DNA of 64,000 nucleotides from Apoderus coryli (lineage: Eukaryota; Arthropoda; Insecta; Coleoptera; Attelabidae): contig OU452205.1 in NCBI GenBank assembly GCA_911728435.2, positions 13,770,260-13,834,259 on the forward strand. Reading direction: 5' to 3'. This document shows positions 1 through 12,274 of this stretch, one piece after another. A model generated the notes under the pieces. The model was not told the DNA's origin and searched no databases. It was given only the letters and a program-made list of their open reading frames with translations. How positions within the stretch are numbered: position 1 is the first letter of the stretch; each line of letters begins with the position of its first letter. Both the position numbers and the translations under genes were made by a program.

Positions 1-182
1 AGACTAGACCAGTCCCATAAACAGTGGCGAGCAATAATTAAATCAAAAGCTTTTAGCTTTTAGATATTTAGATTTTTTTATATACATCAACAAATTATTA
101 CAATGGAGCCAGAAGTATGTTTCTATCTAAAAGCTTTTCATTTAATGATTGTTCGCCACTGATCATGGGACTGGTCTAGTCT
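1..182. mobile_element. MITE with ~50 bp terminal inverted repeats
   Basis: The first and last ~50 bases are inverted copies of each other: the left end reads AGACTAGACCAGTCCCAT and the right end is its reverse complement, and the similarity continues inward through AGTGGCGA and AAAAGCTTTTAG. There is no coding capacity. The left terminus coincides with the window edge, so the target duplication cannot be seen and the element may start a few bases earlier. The superfamily is not assigned. Confidence 0.75.
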
Positions 183-959
183 TGAAACATGTATGACATG
201 GATTAAATATTATTATATTAAATTTAATTCATAGAGATAAGGCTTTTATTTCAATACTGTACTTGTAATAAATCACCCTGTGTGTTTCTTTTACCGACGA
301 ATCGGCAACAGCACGACACACACCACATTCGCTTGTTTTTTTTTCTACCCTCCCTACGTATCCCCTCCAGATTAATACAGAATTTCATCAATCTCTCTCT
401 CTGACAATACAGCATTGTCGGTGCATAACTGTTGCAAATGATGTAAATAATTGTTATACGTTGCGTTTTGTTTCTGATATTAATAAACTACAAAACGGTT
501 TCTGGCTGTGACAATACTGCTCTATGCTTTACACGCTAGTCTACGCCACGTAGTGGCTGGCATACTTAGAGATGTTCTCATTTTAATGCATTGGGCTGAC
601 TATCTATTGTGTAGATTAATCTTTGGTTTAAGTTTCACATTATGCGCTTGCGCAATCATTAGGATTACCCTTTATCAGACCTATAAAGGGTGGTTCTCTA
701 AAATGTACATTAAACTAAAAAGATGTACTTAGTGAAGTGGAAAGTAGAAGGTAGTTTTTTCGTGCATATTTTCCAGGGGTAACAACACAACCTAACTGGG
801 ACTAGTCATAAAGAATTCACCGTTTGTAAATTTGTCAAAATATTAACTAATTTTCTAATGTTTTTTGCTACAAAATGTAACGAAATCATTCAATATTTCG
901 ATATTTATATATTTTAAGTAATGCCTTAATTTTGCTGTTGAATATTTTTTTTATTGAAG
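183..959. other. presumed RCC2 intron, no gene seen
   Basis: This stretch contains low-complexity AT-rich DNA and one 74-codon open frame (508-732) without a recognisable domain or splice context. It ends in the TTGAAG acceptor of the first visible RCC2 exon. I looked for the N-terminal part of RCC2 here and did not find it. Confidence 0.5.
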
Positions 960-3900
960 GTTCGTTTGGCTGTCAGCGGTTGTACAGCGGCTCATAATAT
1001 CCTTGTAGACGATGAAGGCCGTGCCTACACATTTGGCCGGAATCCATTCGGTCAATTGGGTCTGGATAACACGACATCAACGAGTAAACCAACTTTGGTT
1101 CCGACATTGGAAAATATGAATGTTATTAGTGCTGCGTGTGGCCGGCATCATACTTTGTTCCTCACAGATACGGGTAAATAATTTAAAAAATGTGTTTCAA
1201 ATTGGTTATATTAATGGGAACTTGCTATTTTAGGTACCGTGTATGCTTGTGGTGATAATAAATCAGGCCAATGTGGTGTTGGAAATCTTCAACCTCAAAT
1301 CTTAGTACCTACGAGAATTAATTATAGAGGACCTCCAATTGTTAAGGTAAGTAATATGATATGGACTTGTTGAATAAGGGGACTTGATATTCTAGTGATT
1401 TGCGTAATGATTTCGGTAATTCAATATTAAACAACTAATCAAAAAATATTGGAATGTTTACAAAGCTTGAAAATTTATTTGAGGCTGAAGTTGATACACA
1501 TTTTTTTTTCGTTTTTTTTTTACCGAGGATTTAGATTGGAAAACTCGTTTTACCAGTCCACCATCTGGAAGCACATTTCGCTGACATTGTAAGCATCCTC
1601 AGGAGAGAATATTAAAACTAATAACTAAATTAACCTAACTGCACTACAGCCTTATATAATTATTTGATGAAATGATATCATAACGATTCCGGCAGTTTGT
1701 TGGATTTGGTGATCTCCAATAATGATTTGTGGTGGGGCGAGATGACTTCCCTTTGGTTACGAAGGATGTTTTTCATCCCGCTTTAACTGTTGCGTTTTCT
1801 ATGTTTAAAAGATCGACACCTTTTTTATTAAACTCAAATGGTTATAATTTGAAAAAGGCTGATTACAGTAATCGGTATAGCGCTCTACTTTTATCTGATA
1901 GGTTGATGATTGGTTTTGAGGTTAACGTCAATTCGATGGTAGACAGATTTTACGACATCCTTTTTAGTGTCTTTGACGATCATGTTCCGCGCTTTAGAAA
2001 TTTTAAACGCAAATTTCCGGTATGGTTTACTTTTAATATTATTAAAAACATAAAAGAAAAAGATAAAAACAATTCAAGAAGTATAAGCGAACTGGTAATA
2101 TGATCTTATTAGGAAGATTTAGAAGTCTTAGACGAACGGTGAAACTTGATATTGAGGCAGCTTATTCTGATTACATAGGGCGAGTGCAGGATAGTTTAAA
2201 GGAGGCCCTAAAATACTTCTGGGTATTCTTTCATGCTAAGAATACCAGGCGTGATCAACGCCCTCATATCGACACCCCCATCGAAGAAAGTTGTAACTCA
2301 TTTTGTCATATTTTACAGCAGGACGAAAATTCCGAAATATAAATTTTCATATTTTTTTTGACAAGAGACCTGAAACATTAGCTATTTGAAATTTAGATAA
2401 TATAGATAAACGTACTTTGAGCTATCTTTACATATTTTTTAACAATTCTAGGCATATAATTTGACAAAAATTTGTGAGATACGACCTTAACCATACATAT
2501 AATTTGTAAGTGCAACAAGGTTGTAACTATCGAATACAGCCTTTTAAATCCCAAATAATAAGTTTTTTTTTAATTTTGGTCATTAAAAACGTCATATCTG
2601 TATTTAATTTTTGTAAATAAAATGGTAAAACACTATTTGCAAGAAAAAAAACGTCAAAGTATTTTATATAATATTTATTAAATGAAAAGGAAAACATGAT
2701 TTCTACCACTACTTGAACAAGAACTAAAAAAATATTCTTAAAACTATTAATGTTGATACAAAGTAAAGTCTACTAATAGTAAAATAGGTACTTAATACTA
2801 CAATTATAAAAACCATAGCTTTGCTAACAAGATTAGGTAAATTATGGAAAAATATTATTCCGAATCTGGTAATTCCTCTGCAGTGTTGTCACAATATTTT
2901 AGATTTTTATAGTAACTATGATACATAGTGGGTATCGCATTTGAACGACAAAGGCTGTTTAAGTTATTATACTTTAATTTTGAGATAGGAATTGGTCGAC
3001 TGTAAGCTGGCAGAATAGTAGTAGTATCAACAGTTTCTTGTTGATTTTTTCTTTGCCTAGTAGTGTGTGCGTCTGGTTTTTTGCCCAAGTCAATGAAGTA
3101 GCTGGTTTCCGATAACAAGTCGTAGTTTATTTGTAATATTTTCGAATTATTACTTGTGATCTTAATGTGTCTTACCCTGTTCCATTTAACTTTCTGATTA
3201 TTTGTACCGATTTCAAAATTAACTTGTTTGTTCATTAATTCTTTAAAATTTGGAATTTTATTTTGATCCAATTCTGTTACATGATATGGTTTGCCAGATG
3301 TTTTGGCACACCTTATTATTGTTATCCATTGTTCAGGAACATAAACAATTTGATTTTTTTTGCGTCTTTCGATGAGGGCATGCATTGAGTCGCCCTCATT
3401 TTGAGTATGCCCAACTTCATAATATACGTGAGATATGTTTATCTTAAACTTTTCTACAGCATATGCATACATAGAGAAAATTATTCTATTTCGATTCTGA
3501 CCAGAACAGTTGTCAGAAAAAAATAGAAGTCCTTGAAACCTTGTCTTACTTTACTTTCAATAAAAAGGTAAACTGCACTACTAATTTCATTTGCGCCTTT
3601 TTTACCGATGGTTTCATCCCATACGAAACAAAATCCTTCATTTTTACCGATGTCGAAAATCGTAAAATTATAAACGGCTAATTTTCTTTTGTAATAAAAC
3701 AGATACTTCGGACATAGGTGTCGACAAAACTTTCTGCAAATCGTAACTAGCTAAAACTGCCGAACTACTTTGTTGAGCAAGAAGCTTTTGTTCTGATTTT
3801 AGTTCCCTAACAATGAATTTTAAGGCAATATGAATGGTATATTCTAAAAGTAATGATTCTTTCTCTTCGGGAGTGGCTCTATTAAAAGAATCACATTTTG

Positions 3901-6900
3901 GACACTGGTCCTTCTCTGGCTTAAAAAAGTCTATATTATATTCGTTATAGAATATTTCTCGATATTGTCGTTCGGTAGCTTTAGCGTACGTATCCACATT
4001 TTTTTCAATTAACCACTCTTTATAGAGCTTGTATAACTTTGTAAATGTTAACGATTCTTCAAAATATTTTTTCCCGATTCTAGCTCTAACATAATGAGAG
4101 TCGGCAAAAGGAATTTCGGAAATATGCATCCTGGCAGTATCTTTTATACATTCAGGTACTTGATTTGGCCTGTTAGTATGACGGCCGCGTTTATCGTCAA
4201 GTACAGCACAGCGAGATTCAGCCGCATCTAACTTTTTAAAGATAGTAACAATCCATTTATCTGTGATATCTAAAGTGTCACAAAACATTTTTTTGCAAAC
4301 CCGATGTTTTATATTATCTCTAATATTAAAAAAATATTTGTATGACCAATGACGGCGAGAGGTTTCAAGCGTAGCTAATGTTACTTGTTTTCTCGGCAGC
4401 CTTTCAACACATCTATTTACATACTGAACTTGTTTGTTGTGGTCACCAAGAGCCCAAAAGTCACTAAATATTTTTTTGCGCGCTTCAACATCGAAGTTTG
4501 CCAAACATTTTCTGAAGCATTTTTCATTACATCCTGCCTTCAGTTGACGTTCTCTGAGTAACTTGCCTCGCAGATTTATGAACTCTTGACCTAAATTTTT
4601 TTTCTTTTTTAAGATATTGCCTTTCCATACATCTGGATTTCTCTTTCTTTTGCGTCCAGGATTACTCTTCTTAGGAATACATCTCTTTTTGCTTTTTTGC
4701 TCTTGTTTTTCGCATGAAGCAGACGATGTAGTTGCATCTTTTGGTTCTTTATTTTCTAAACAAGTGTCGCTTAATTCTTCTGCCAATTCTGGGTATCGTT
4801 GTTGTGGAATGTCACCTTGGTTTTCTGTAATCCAAAATACAATAATCTTTTGTAGTATCAAAAAAACTATAATGTAAATATTATATACGTACCATCAAGT
4901 TCGGAAGGCACATACTCAGAAACATCTGGAGAATATGGATCTTCTTGGGAAGATTCTGATTCAATATGAGGTAGAAAACTATAATTACGCCGAGGTCGCA
5001 ATAATTTGCCTTTAAATTGAATTAAACTTTCACCACTATTTATCGGGAGTAGCGATAAAGGTAAAACATCTTGAGTTGGTTCATAACCCGAGGTCCCCGC
5101 TTCTGTTACAAATTCAGGTTCATTTTTATTGCCTACAAAATATATCATACTTAAAAGGTATCGCAATTTTCTATAATTGGAATTGGGTTCTGTATAATCT
5201 TACTGTAGCTTATAATATTACAGCAAATTCCGGAAGAGTTTTTCTTGTCAGTAATAAAGTCTGTAGTATATTACCTAAATTTCTTTTATGGAAATCACGT
5301 CAAAACCAAATTTCATTATAATTCGTTCTTTATATCGAACTTACCTATGTCAAAAATACGACATCCCGTATCATGAAAACAAAACAAAAAAAGTAAACCT
5401 TCGTCTAGGTATAAAACGACGTGAGCATTTCTGTAGGATTTTGGGTACGCTGATTCGAAGACCCTGTAGATTAACTAGCTTATCAAGTATGTATAACCTG
5501 GTTCTTGAAATATCAAGTCGAAAAACACTTGGAAATCGCTATAATATTAGTTAGTACTATAATTTTTAGTTTCTGAAAATTGCATATTATAATCACTTTT
5601 CTTCTAATATTCCCAAAATTTTGTTATGTTAAAAATTGAGGTTATGTCAGAAGATGAATAAAAATAATAATTTTTTAGTAGACTTACCTGCATTAGAACC
5701 GGAAATACCACTATTTTTTAATGCCAGCTCTAAAATATATTTTGTTCGTTCCATTTAGTAAAACTGATTTTATTTTATTCAAGAAACACAAAATACTAAT
5801 GAATAACTGGCGGTAACGTCGAGCTACTCTACATAAATAATAATCGCATCGACTAAAACAAAGCAGTAACTCCGCTCACAAAATATACCTTTTGCTATTC
5901 GTTCCGAAAAACAAGGTTGTAACTCAATTTACGGCATATTTTATTTTAAAATTGCAATGTTTTTACCATGAATAAGGACGTATCCCTCTTGGCGTCTTTA
6001 TTAAAGTAAATAATTGTCTATGATCGAATACTTTCTAAAAGTTGTTTCTCAGGTTTCAACCATTTCAAAGTTGAAATACAAAAAAAATACTGAAATACAA
6101 CCTTTTCTAATTTAGAATCTCGAAAACTATTGGTCGTGGAGTTACGTCTTTTATACTGCCATATTCGGCTTTTTTCGCTGAATATCGCGGTATACGTAAC
6201 TCAAGAAGGTCATAAAGTGAGATACAACTTTATTCGTTGGGGGTGTCGATATACTTCAGATCATCAACAAAATGCTCGTCTAGGTCATTTATAAACAAAA
6301 TAAAAAGTAGTGGTCCTAAATTTGAACCTTGGGGAAACCCCGACATCGCAGTATAGTTGGGTGATCTGTACCTGTTACAAAATACAAACTGCTGTCTATT
6401 ATGCAAGTAAGAGCCGAGAAGACAAGCCAAGTCGTTTGGAAGTCCAAAAGAAGCCTTGGTGAAATCTGGATAAAGCATGTCAACTTGCCCACCACTGTTG
6501 AGCTTTTCTGACATAACTTGTGTTACCACAGTCAAGTTAGTAAGAGTTGATCTGCGTCGTATAAAACCATGTTGGTTTGGTGAAATTTTCGGATGGAAAC
6601 ACTTTCAACGGGAAAAGTGTTAGATGTCTTAAATTTGAGAAAAGGTCAACAAATCTTTTGTTTTTCAAAACGGAACACTGGGAAGAGAAAAACCAAGAAG
6701 GCCGTCCATCATCAATGTCAGCAAAAGAAGAGCCTATCGCTGCTGTTTCGGAGAATGTTTAAACATTGTACAGTAAAAAATTGCAGATTATACAGGAAAA
6801 TTTAAACACTCTTGTAAGTCTTTCTCGTCAAGATGTTATTCCGGAATTGTATCACGAATACTATAATAATTTACACCACACGTTATCAGTCGTAAGGCTC

Positions 6901-9900
6901 ATCTGATGATGAAATAGCTCTTTCAGTTTTAAAAGAAAAAAAGGCGTTGCTCTCGAAAGCAATAAATCAAGAAGGACGAAGAACATACTTTTTCATATTA
7001 AAATTTTGTTTTTGTTTTCGAAACAATAAAAACTGACAGTGGTTTAGTTTTTTTTTTTGCTATACGCGCTCCTTGTGGGTAACTAATCATAAGGGCGTTT
7101 AAGACCACTAGAAACTACAAAAAAAAACACCAAAATATGTTAAAATCCTTGCCAAATGCAGAAGAAATAATTTTGTAATTATATTTTTAAAATGTTTTTC
7201 GTTGCTCCTGTAAAATTTAGTTAACACTCCCGATATATAAGGGTAGTTAGGTAAATTTAGTTTTAATTTTCTCCTGAAGATGCTAAAAATATCAGCGAAA
7301 CGTGTGTATGTCTATGTATTTTTTAAACGCTTCAACCAATTGAGCTAAATTTTGGTGTATAAGTTTGGGGAGTCCTAGGATGAACCCATTAGTTTTAGGT
7401 TGAAATCGCTTTAGCCCTGTGATAGGGGTGGGCACAACCGCCAAATTTTCAAATATCAGTAGGGGTCGGGTGATACATCAATTTAAACAATTTTTTTTCT
7501 GCTTTACAGGTATAGGTTACTTTTGATATATATGTAATCCCACCTCTGGCAATATTTTTCTGTTCTAATTTTTGAATAAAGTTTGTTGTTTATTGGAAAT
7601 AATGAAAATAATTCAATTATAATAATAATAATTGTTAAAATTCTGTTTTTTTTACGCAGGTCATATATTTTTGATTAAATTATATCTTGTCGGGAAAGTT
7701 TTGGGGCGACACAACTGATTTTTTTCCCTATACAGTTCTAGTCGTATGTAGTACAATAATTTAGTATATTTGAGAAACTCAAACTCACTTATTATTGAAG
7801 TTTTTGAACCTTCAGAAAATATGGGCATATTAAAAAAATAAAATTGAAATGACACTTGTCTTTTCAGATCAAAATCCCGATTCTGATTTATTCATAAGAA
7901 TAGTGATGCATAGCGGAAGTTCCAATATTTAATTCTTATTATTCTACAATACAATTTCGAAATATAAATTAAAATGACTAATATTTAGTTTTACTATTAC
8001 TAGGTGGGTTGTGGGGCAGATTTTTCTGTTATTTTGGATATAAAAGGAGGTCTTCATTCATTTGGACTCCCAGAATATGGACAGTTGGGTCATAACACTG
8101 ACGGCAAGTACTTCAAGACCTCGACTAAGCTTAGTTTCCATTTCCAGACAAGTCCTAAAAGGATTGTTTTGTATATTGAAAAGAGCAAGGTAGGATAAAG
8201 TTTTAAGATATTTTCTTTATAATGGAGATTGTTGATGTTGTATTTGTTAGTAATTTTGTTTTTAAACCTTCAGGATGGTCACGTATCTCCTGTAGATGTT
8301 ACCGAAATTGTAGACTTTAGCTGTGGGCAGAACCATACAGTAGCTATTGACAGTAAGAAGCGAGCATTCTCATGGGGATTCGGTGGATTTGGGAGATTAG
8401 GACATATGGATCCGAAGGATGAACTGGTAAGAATAATTTTTAAAAAAATGTGCATTGAGTGATAAAGTAAATACGAGTATATCCTAAGTCGATTTCATAT
8501 TTTTTTAAATTTCCTTCAGGTGCCCAGACTAATAAAATATTTTGATAGTCAGTCCCGTGGTGTTCGGTCTGTCCATTGTGGATCCACCTACAGTTTGGCT
8601 GTGACTGAACACAATGGTTTGTTTCTTTTTGGACAAACGAAACGATCTGGAGAGGCCAACATGTACCCGAAACCGGTAAGATTTTTACGTCCAACATTTA
8701 TATCTGATTATTCGTATCCTATTCAGCCCCATTTGTAAAGATTATTTATGGAAACATTGTGGTTTCAATTGACGAATAGGTCGTTGAATGTTCTCTTTAA
8801 GTGCGTTAGTTATTTGTGAATAATTGGACTGTTTATAGAAAATCTAACGGCGTCAAATTGCAACTTAGTAAGTAAATAATCAATTGTTTCACTGCTAGGA
8901 ATCTATTCTCAAATCAAGATTATAGCATTTCGCATGTGTGATAATCTAATATTGACAGAAATATGGCAACATGAATTAATTTCATTAAGAATTCGACATT
9001 AATCGGTTGACGTTATCACGAGTCATAATGTGAGATTTCAATCATGTACAAACCCCACTATTCTCCTTAAATTATTGAACAGGTACCATTAATACGAACT
9101 GATTTTTTTTTTGTACTTTTTTAAAATGTAGGTTCAAGATTTAGCTGGCTGGACCATCCAACATATCGCTGCTGGTTTCACTTCTATCATCGTCTCAGCT
9201 GACGATACGTGCATCGCATGGGGTGCATCACCCACTTATGGTGAATTAGGGTTGGGTGATATGCAAAAGAGTACAACCACTCCCAAAGAGGTGAGCAATA
9301 ATTTCATTATAAGCTCGATTTTTTTTAATGTGACATCAATGTTTCTCCGGTTTCTACTGCCTTATACCTTGACTGGGTTTGTTCTGTTGGAGTGGGCCTG
9401 TAATTGGTAATTGTAAAAAACTACTGTGATATTATTGAATTTAATGAGTCAAAGCTTTTCTGAGATATTTACATTTTCATGTCAAAAATGACATTTGCAG
9501 ACCAAGACATAAGCATAAATTATTGTCTGATTTAGAATTTAAAAGGTGCCTCTTCACTTAACCGTTAGATTACAAAGAAAGAGAACATTTTGTTCAAGAA
9601 AAACACAAAATAAAAGAAGAAATGAATATAAAAAAAGAAAGAAAACAATATACAAGGTGTTTCTAAAATAGGTGGTCAAAATTTGTGAGCGAATTGGGGA
9701 CGTCTAATCATGAAAAAATCCTAAATTGTCATTTTCCGAAAAGTCCTTATTTACAAAGATGACTGCCTGAGGACGATTTTTTTGAAATATTTTCGAAACG
9801 AGTAAAGATAATTAATCAAATGTAGCATATTTATTCACCTAGTTAAGTGTCGTAAACTGACATAAAATTGGCTTGCCTTAATTATAACCTACCTTTTTTT

Positions 9901-12274
9901 CTTGTGACTTGGAAAACTTTTCGTTAGTAAACTGTATTTCAATAATTTTATTAATGCTGTGTACTAAGGACCAGTTTTGTTCTAAAATTTCCAAACTCGA
10001 ATTTCTCGAAAACCTTGAAGTTTTTCGAGAAAAAACAAGTATGCCTTTTTTACTCGTTTCGAAAATATTTCAAAAAAATCGTCCTCAGGCAGTCATCTTT
10101 AACACCCTGTATCTTTATAAATAAGAACTTTTCGAAAAATTACAATTAAGGTTTTTTTCATGATTAGACGTCCCCAATTCGCTCACAAATTTGGACCACC
10201 TATTTTAGAAAGACCTTGTATATTGGAAACGTCATATTTGATTCTGTAAAGAAATATAATAATAATAATAACTTTTTTGTAAAAAAAAACATCCTACAAA
10301 TGGCGAAGTTGAGGCATCGCCTCCTATCTTAACCAACGTAGGTGTGTAACAATTCAAACTATTCAAATATAAAACAGTTTCCATACAGATTATAAGCATC
10401 ATACAAAATATGTAGGCATAGAGCTAATTACAAAATCGAACATTGCTTATATCGTTGATTGAGAGGTCTCATCGCCGTCTCTTATTGACGTGTCTTATTT
10501 TCCCTTATCAAATAATTCCTTACAGTCAGCTGGAATCTGAAACCTGTCATATTATTAACGTCATAAGGCAACAACTGCGAAATTCAATGGGTGAACAATA
10601 CCTCGAAAAGTTATTGTGTTGAACAAATAACTATTTTATTAAATAGGACCAACATATGCACAGCACAGCTGCCGTCCCTCATCCATACGCAATCACCAAT
10701 CTTCCTGATCCTAGCACTCATACCGAGTTCCCATGCGAGCCCACAAGACAAGGACAGCAAAGATAAACTGTGACAGCACTAAGCTGTCACAGAGCGTCCT
10801 TCTCATCGAAAAGCTCAGATCTCGCTGCCCAAATATAAGCTGCAAATTTAATGCATGCACTTACATGGCTTTGAAATCTTAAGTCGCTACTAATAGTAAC
10901 GCTCAAGTTCCTTGACTGTTTGCAACACAACAGATCAATCCCGTAAACCGCTACGGAAAACATGTCAGTAAAAATATGGCGCGCATTTCGAGGGCACAGC
11001 ACAGCAACGGATTAATCTCAAGACTATGATATTTAGATGCTTCAGCTAGTTTTTGAAGGTCTGCGTTTATAATGTCTGGCTTTATTTATATCACCAGGCT
11101 CGAATGAAAAATATTAGGTAGTATAGAGGCAGAAAAGAACTGGTGCGAGATCCCTGAGGGATGCCAGTACTTACCACACTTCGTTCAGAAGATTTTTCCC
11201 CCAGTATAACGGGCTGACGTCTGTTTAGTAGATAACTCTGAAGCATATTCAAAGCAAGCTCCCCAAATCGAAGATATTTTAGAACGGCAAGAAGTAGAAC
11301 ATGGTCAATACGATCAAAGGTCTTAGAGTAGTCCAGAAGTACAAGGGCCGTTACATGACTTATCGGTCGCGCCTAGCACATCATCGAGTACCTTGACCAC
11401 TTCTTATCAGTCGTAGATCTTCATAGTCAGTTACCGACACACAATTAGGTATAGGGATTACATTGGCGTGTTTCCCCGTGTCTGTCTATACAGAAATTTA
11501 CCAAATGTTGAATGATAGGTATAATAAACGGACAACTGCGCCGTAACATATTCGTACTGACTTTATCGCAGCATGTTGCATTAGATTTTATGTTATAAAT
11601 AAGCACTACAGACTGATGAGTCCTCATAGTCAATCATTCTAAACTGGAGGTTGATATCATTTCGTTTTTTGTTTGTAAGGTAGTAGTTACTGTTTCGGGG
11701 TTAGGATCACTTTGAGGAATATTAAGAAAGTAATTATTAATATTACCGGGAAGTTTGGCGGAATATCAATGTTAGTTTTATTAAACATATTGATAACACA
11801 ATTCTCTGTTGTGTTATCATAGCGAATCGACGTCTCCAAATAATTCCTTTTTGCTCTGACAGTTTCAGATGACACTAATTTCGAATTTTGTTAGTAATTT
11901 CTGTCGTTGTTTTTTCAACGCCATAATTTGTTCAGGTGCTCTTTTTTTAGTAATTTTATTGAAACTCCTAAAATTGCGGAAAGTATGATGAAATGGCTTT
12001 AATTTCATGCACATGTGGCCTATTAAATTGATGATTGCTTGAACATATTCTAATGTCCAGAAGCGACGTACTTTTGACTCCGCAACTAGTCGATTGTCGA
12101 CCAACTATTATCAAATTTTAATTGATGACAATCTTTTTTTTTTAGGTAACTAAAATGGCTGGTATTAAGCTTAGCAGCCTGAGTATGGGCTACTTTCACA
12201 CATTGGCGATTGCTCAAGATGATACACCTGAGGTGAAAGCGAAAGTTGATGCGCTGAAAAAATACGAACCTTAA
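960..12274 (+). CDS. RCC2: RCC2/TD-60-like RCC1-repeat protein, 3' part of gene
   Basis: RCC2 is a seven-bladed RCC1-type beta-propeller that, in animals, associates with the chromosomal passenger complex, Rac1/RalA signalling and microtubules. Visible exons are 960-1173, 1234-1346, 8004-8189, 8274-8426, 8520-8675, 9132-9290 and 12146-12274, giving 369 codons and a TAA stop; all junctions keep frame (phase 1 after the first, phase 0 afterwards). Blade signatures are clear: SAACGRHHTLFLTDTG, GLPEYGQLGHN, SWGFGGFGRLGH and WGASPTYGELGLGD, in the order and with the inter-blade insertion (IEKSK...VSP) typical of RCC2 rather than RCC1. The C-terminus ends with a short lysine-rich tail as in RCC2. 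About 140 N-terminal residues are missing, so the gene begins left of the window. Intron 2 (1347-8003) and the last intron are swollen by transposons. Confidence 0.9.
1690..2268 (+). mobile_element. LINE fragment, endonuclease C-terminus to linker
   Basis: Read on the plus strand, this stretch begins with LLDLVISNNDLW, which resembles the end of the APE-type endonuclease of Jockey/CR1-like LINEs. It continues through the linker (DDFPLVTKDVFHPALT, PRFRNFKRKFPVWF) up to AKNTRRDQRPH. Frame changes occur near 1730 and 2100. It is cut off exactly where the terminal inverted repeat of the next element starts, with no reverse transcriptase domain behind it on this strand. Confidence 0.55.
2269..6256 (-). 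mobile_element. ~4 kb DNA transposon with DUF7869-like transposase
   Basis: The ends 2269-2308 and 6217-6256 are inverted copies: both begin CGACACCCCCA and continue into AAAGTTGTA(A/T)CTCA, with about 34 of 40 bases equal. A palindromic TCGA abuts the CACCCCC end on both sides and may be a 4-base target duplication. Subterminal copies of ACAAGGTTGTAACT lie near 2514 and 5909. The only coding content is the transposase-like gene on the minus strand. The superfamily is uncertain. Confidence 0.6.
2855..5166 (-). pseudogene. DUF7869-like transposase-related gene, frameshifted
   Basis: The minus strand carries an N-terminal acidic exon (start near 5166, donor GTACGT near 4894), an acceptor at 4825-4826 (exon from 4824) and a long exon to about 3670, then more coding sequence to 2855. 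The order is a lysine/arginine-rich region (PGRKRKRNPDVW), a conserved cysteine stretch (CNEKCFRKC), a zinc-knuckle-like CPKC, a first acidic motif (LASYDLQKVLSTP), then VWDETIGKKG and FFSDNCSGQNRNR, and the tail YHSYYKNL. This layout is that of a family common in insect genomes and annotated as DUF7869; it is thought to be transposase-derived. Two apparent single-base frameshifts interrupt it, near 3690 (after SEVSV) and near 3530 (before FSDNC), both in T runs. It is therefore probably inactive, unless these are sequencing errors. Confidence 0.7.
6230..6585 (-). mobile_element. LINE reverse transcriptase fragment
   Basis: On the minus strand the translation runs PNQHGFIRRRST..., QVDMLYPDFTKASFG, SYLHNRQQFV, GFPQGSNLGPLLFILFINDL and VDDL. 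These are RT motifs of a Jockey-like LINE, with the catalytic FADD box altered to FVDD. It stops at the inverted repeat of the adjacent DNA transposon. It is in the opposite orientation to the LINE fragment on the other side of that transposon. Confidence 0.75.
6586..8003. other. RCC2 intron 2, right part
   Basis: No gene is recognised. Bases 7325-7520 are a copy of a dispersed repeat described separately, preceded by a small ribozyme-like motif at 7268-7312. The rest is AT-rich, ending with the TTACTAG acceptor of RCC2 exon 3. Confidence 0.5.
7325..7520 (+). repeat. dispersed repeat, plus-strand copy
   Basis: This stretch matches the reverse complement of 20340-20600. Shared landmarks are CAACCAATTGAGCTAAATT, a GAACC(C/G)ATTAGTTTT block, and AGCCCTGTGATAGGGGTGG. 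The two copies are on opposite strands and differ at scattered positions, so this is an old family. It may be the 3' part of a retroelement; no ORF is visible. Confidence 0.6.
9653..10218. mobile_element. MITE with ~165 bp inverted arms, TA target site
   Basis: The left end CAAGGTGTTTCTAAAATAGG and the right end are inverted copies, and the match continues through GTGAGCGAATTGGGGACGTC and CTGAGGACGATTTTTTTGAA. The element is flanked by TA on both sides. The TA duplication and a terminus resembling the mariner-type ends elsewhere in the window suggest a Tc1/mariner-derived foldback MITE of 566 bp. It lies in the last RCC2 intron. Confidence 0.75.
10250..11410 (-). mobile_element. LINE 3' fragment (RT) with 3' UTR
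   Basis: Reading the minus strand from about 11400, RT motifs appear: FDRIDHVLLLAVLKYL, SYLLNRRQPVILGE, TGIPQGSR. Further down comes NLSVTISSDLRFQSHVSACI, the usual post-RT 'LGV..S.L.F..H' block. The catalytic YADD block between them is lost. A non-coding 3' part follows and ends in an (AAT)n run, on the plus strand near 10255. Multiple stops make it a pseudogene. It sits in the last RCC2 intron. Confidence 0.7.

Noticed and set aside
508..732. 74-codon open frame at the left edge
   Set aside because: No domain, start codon only weak, lies where an RCC2 intron is expected.
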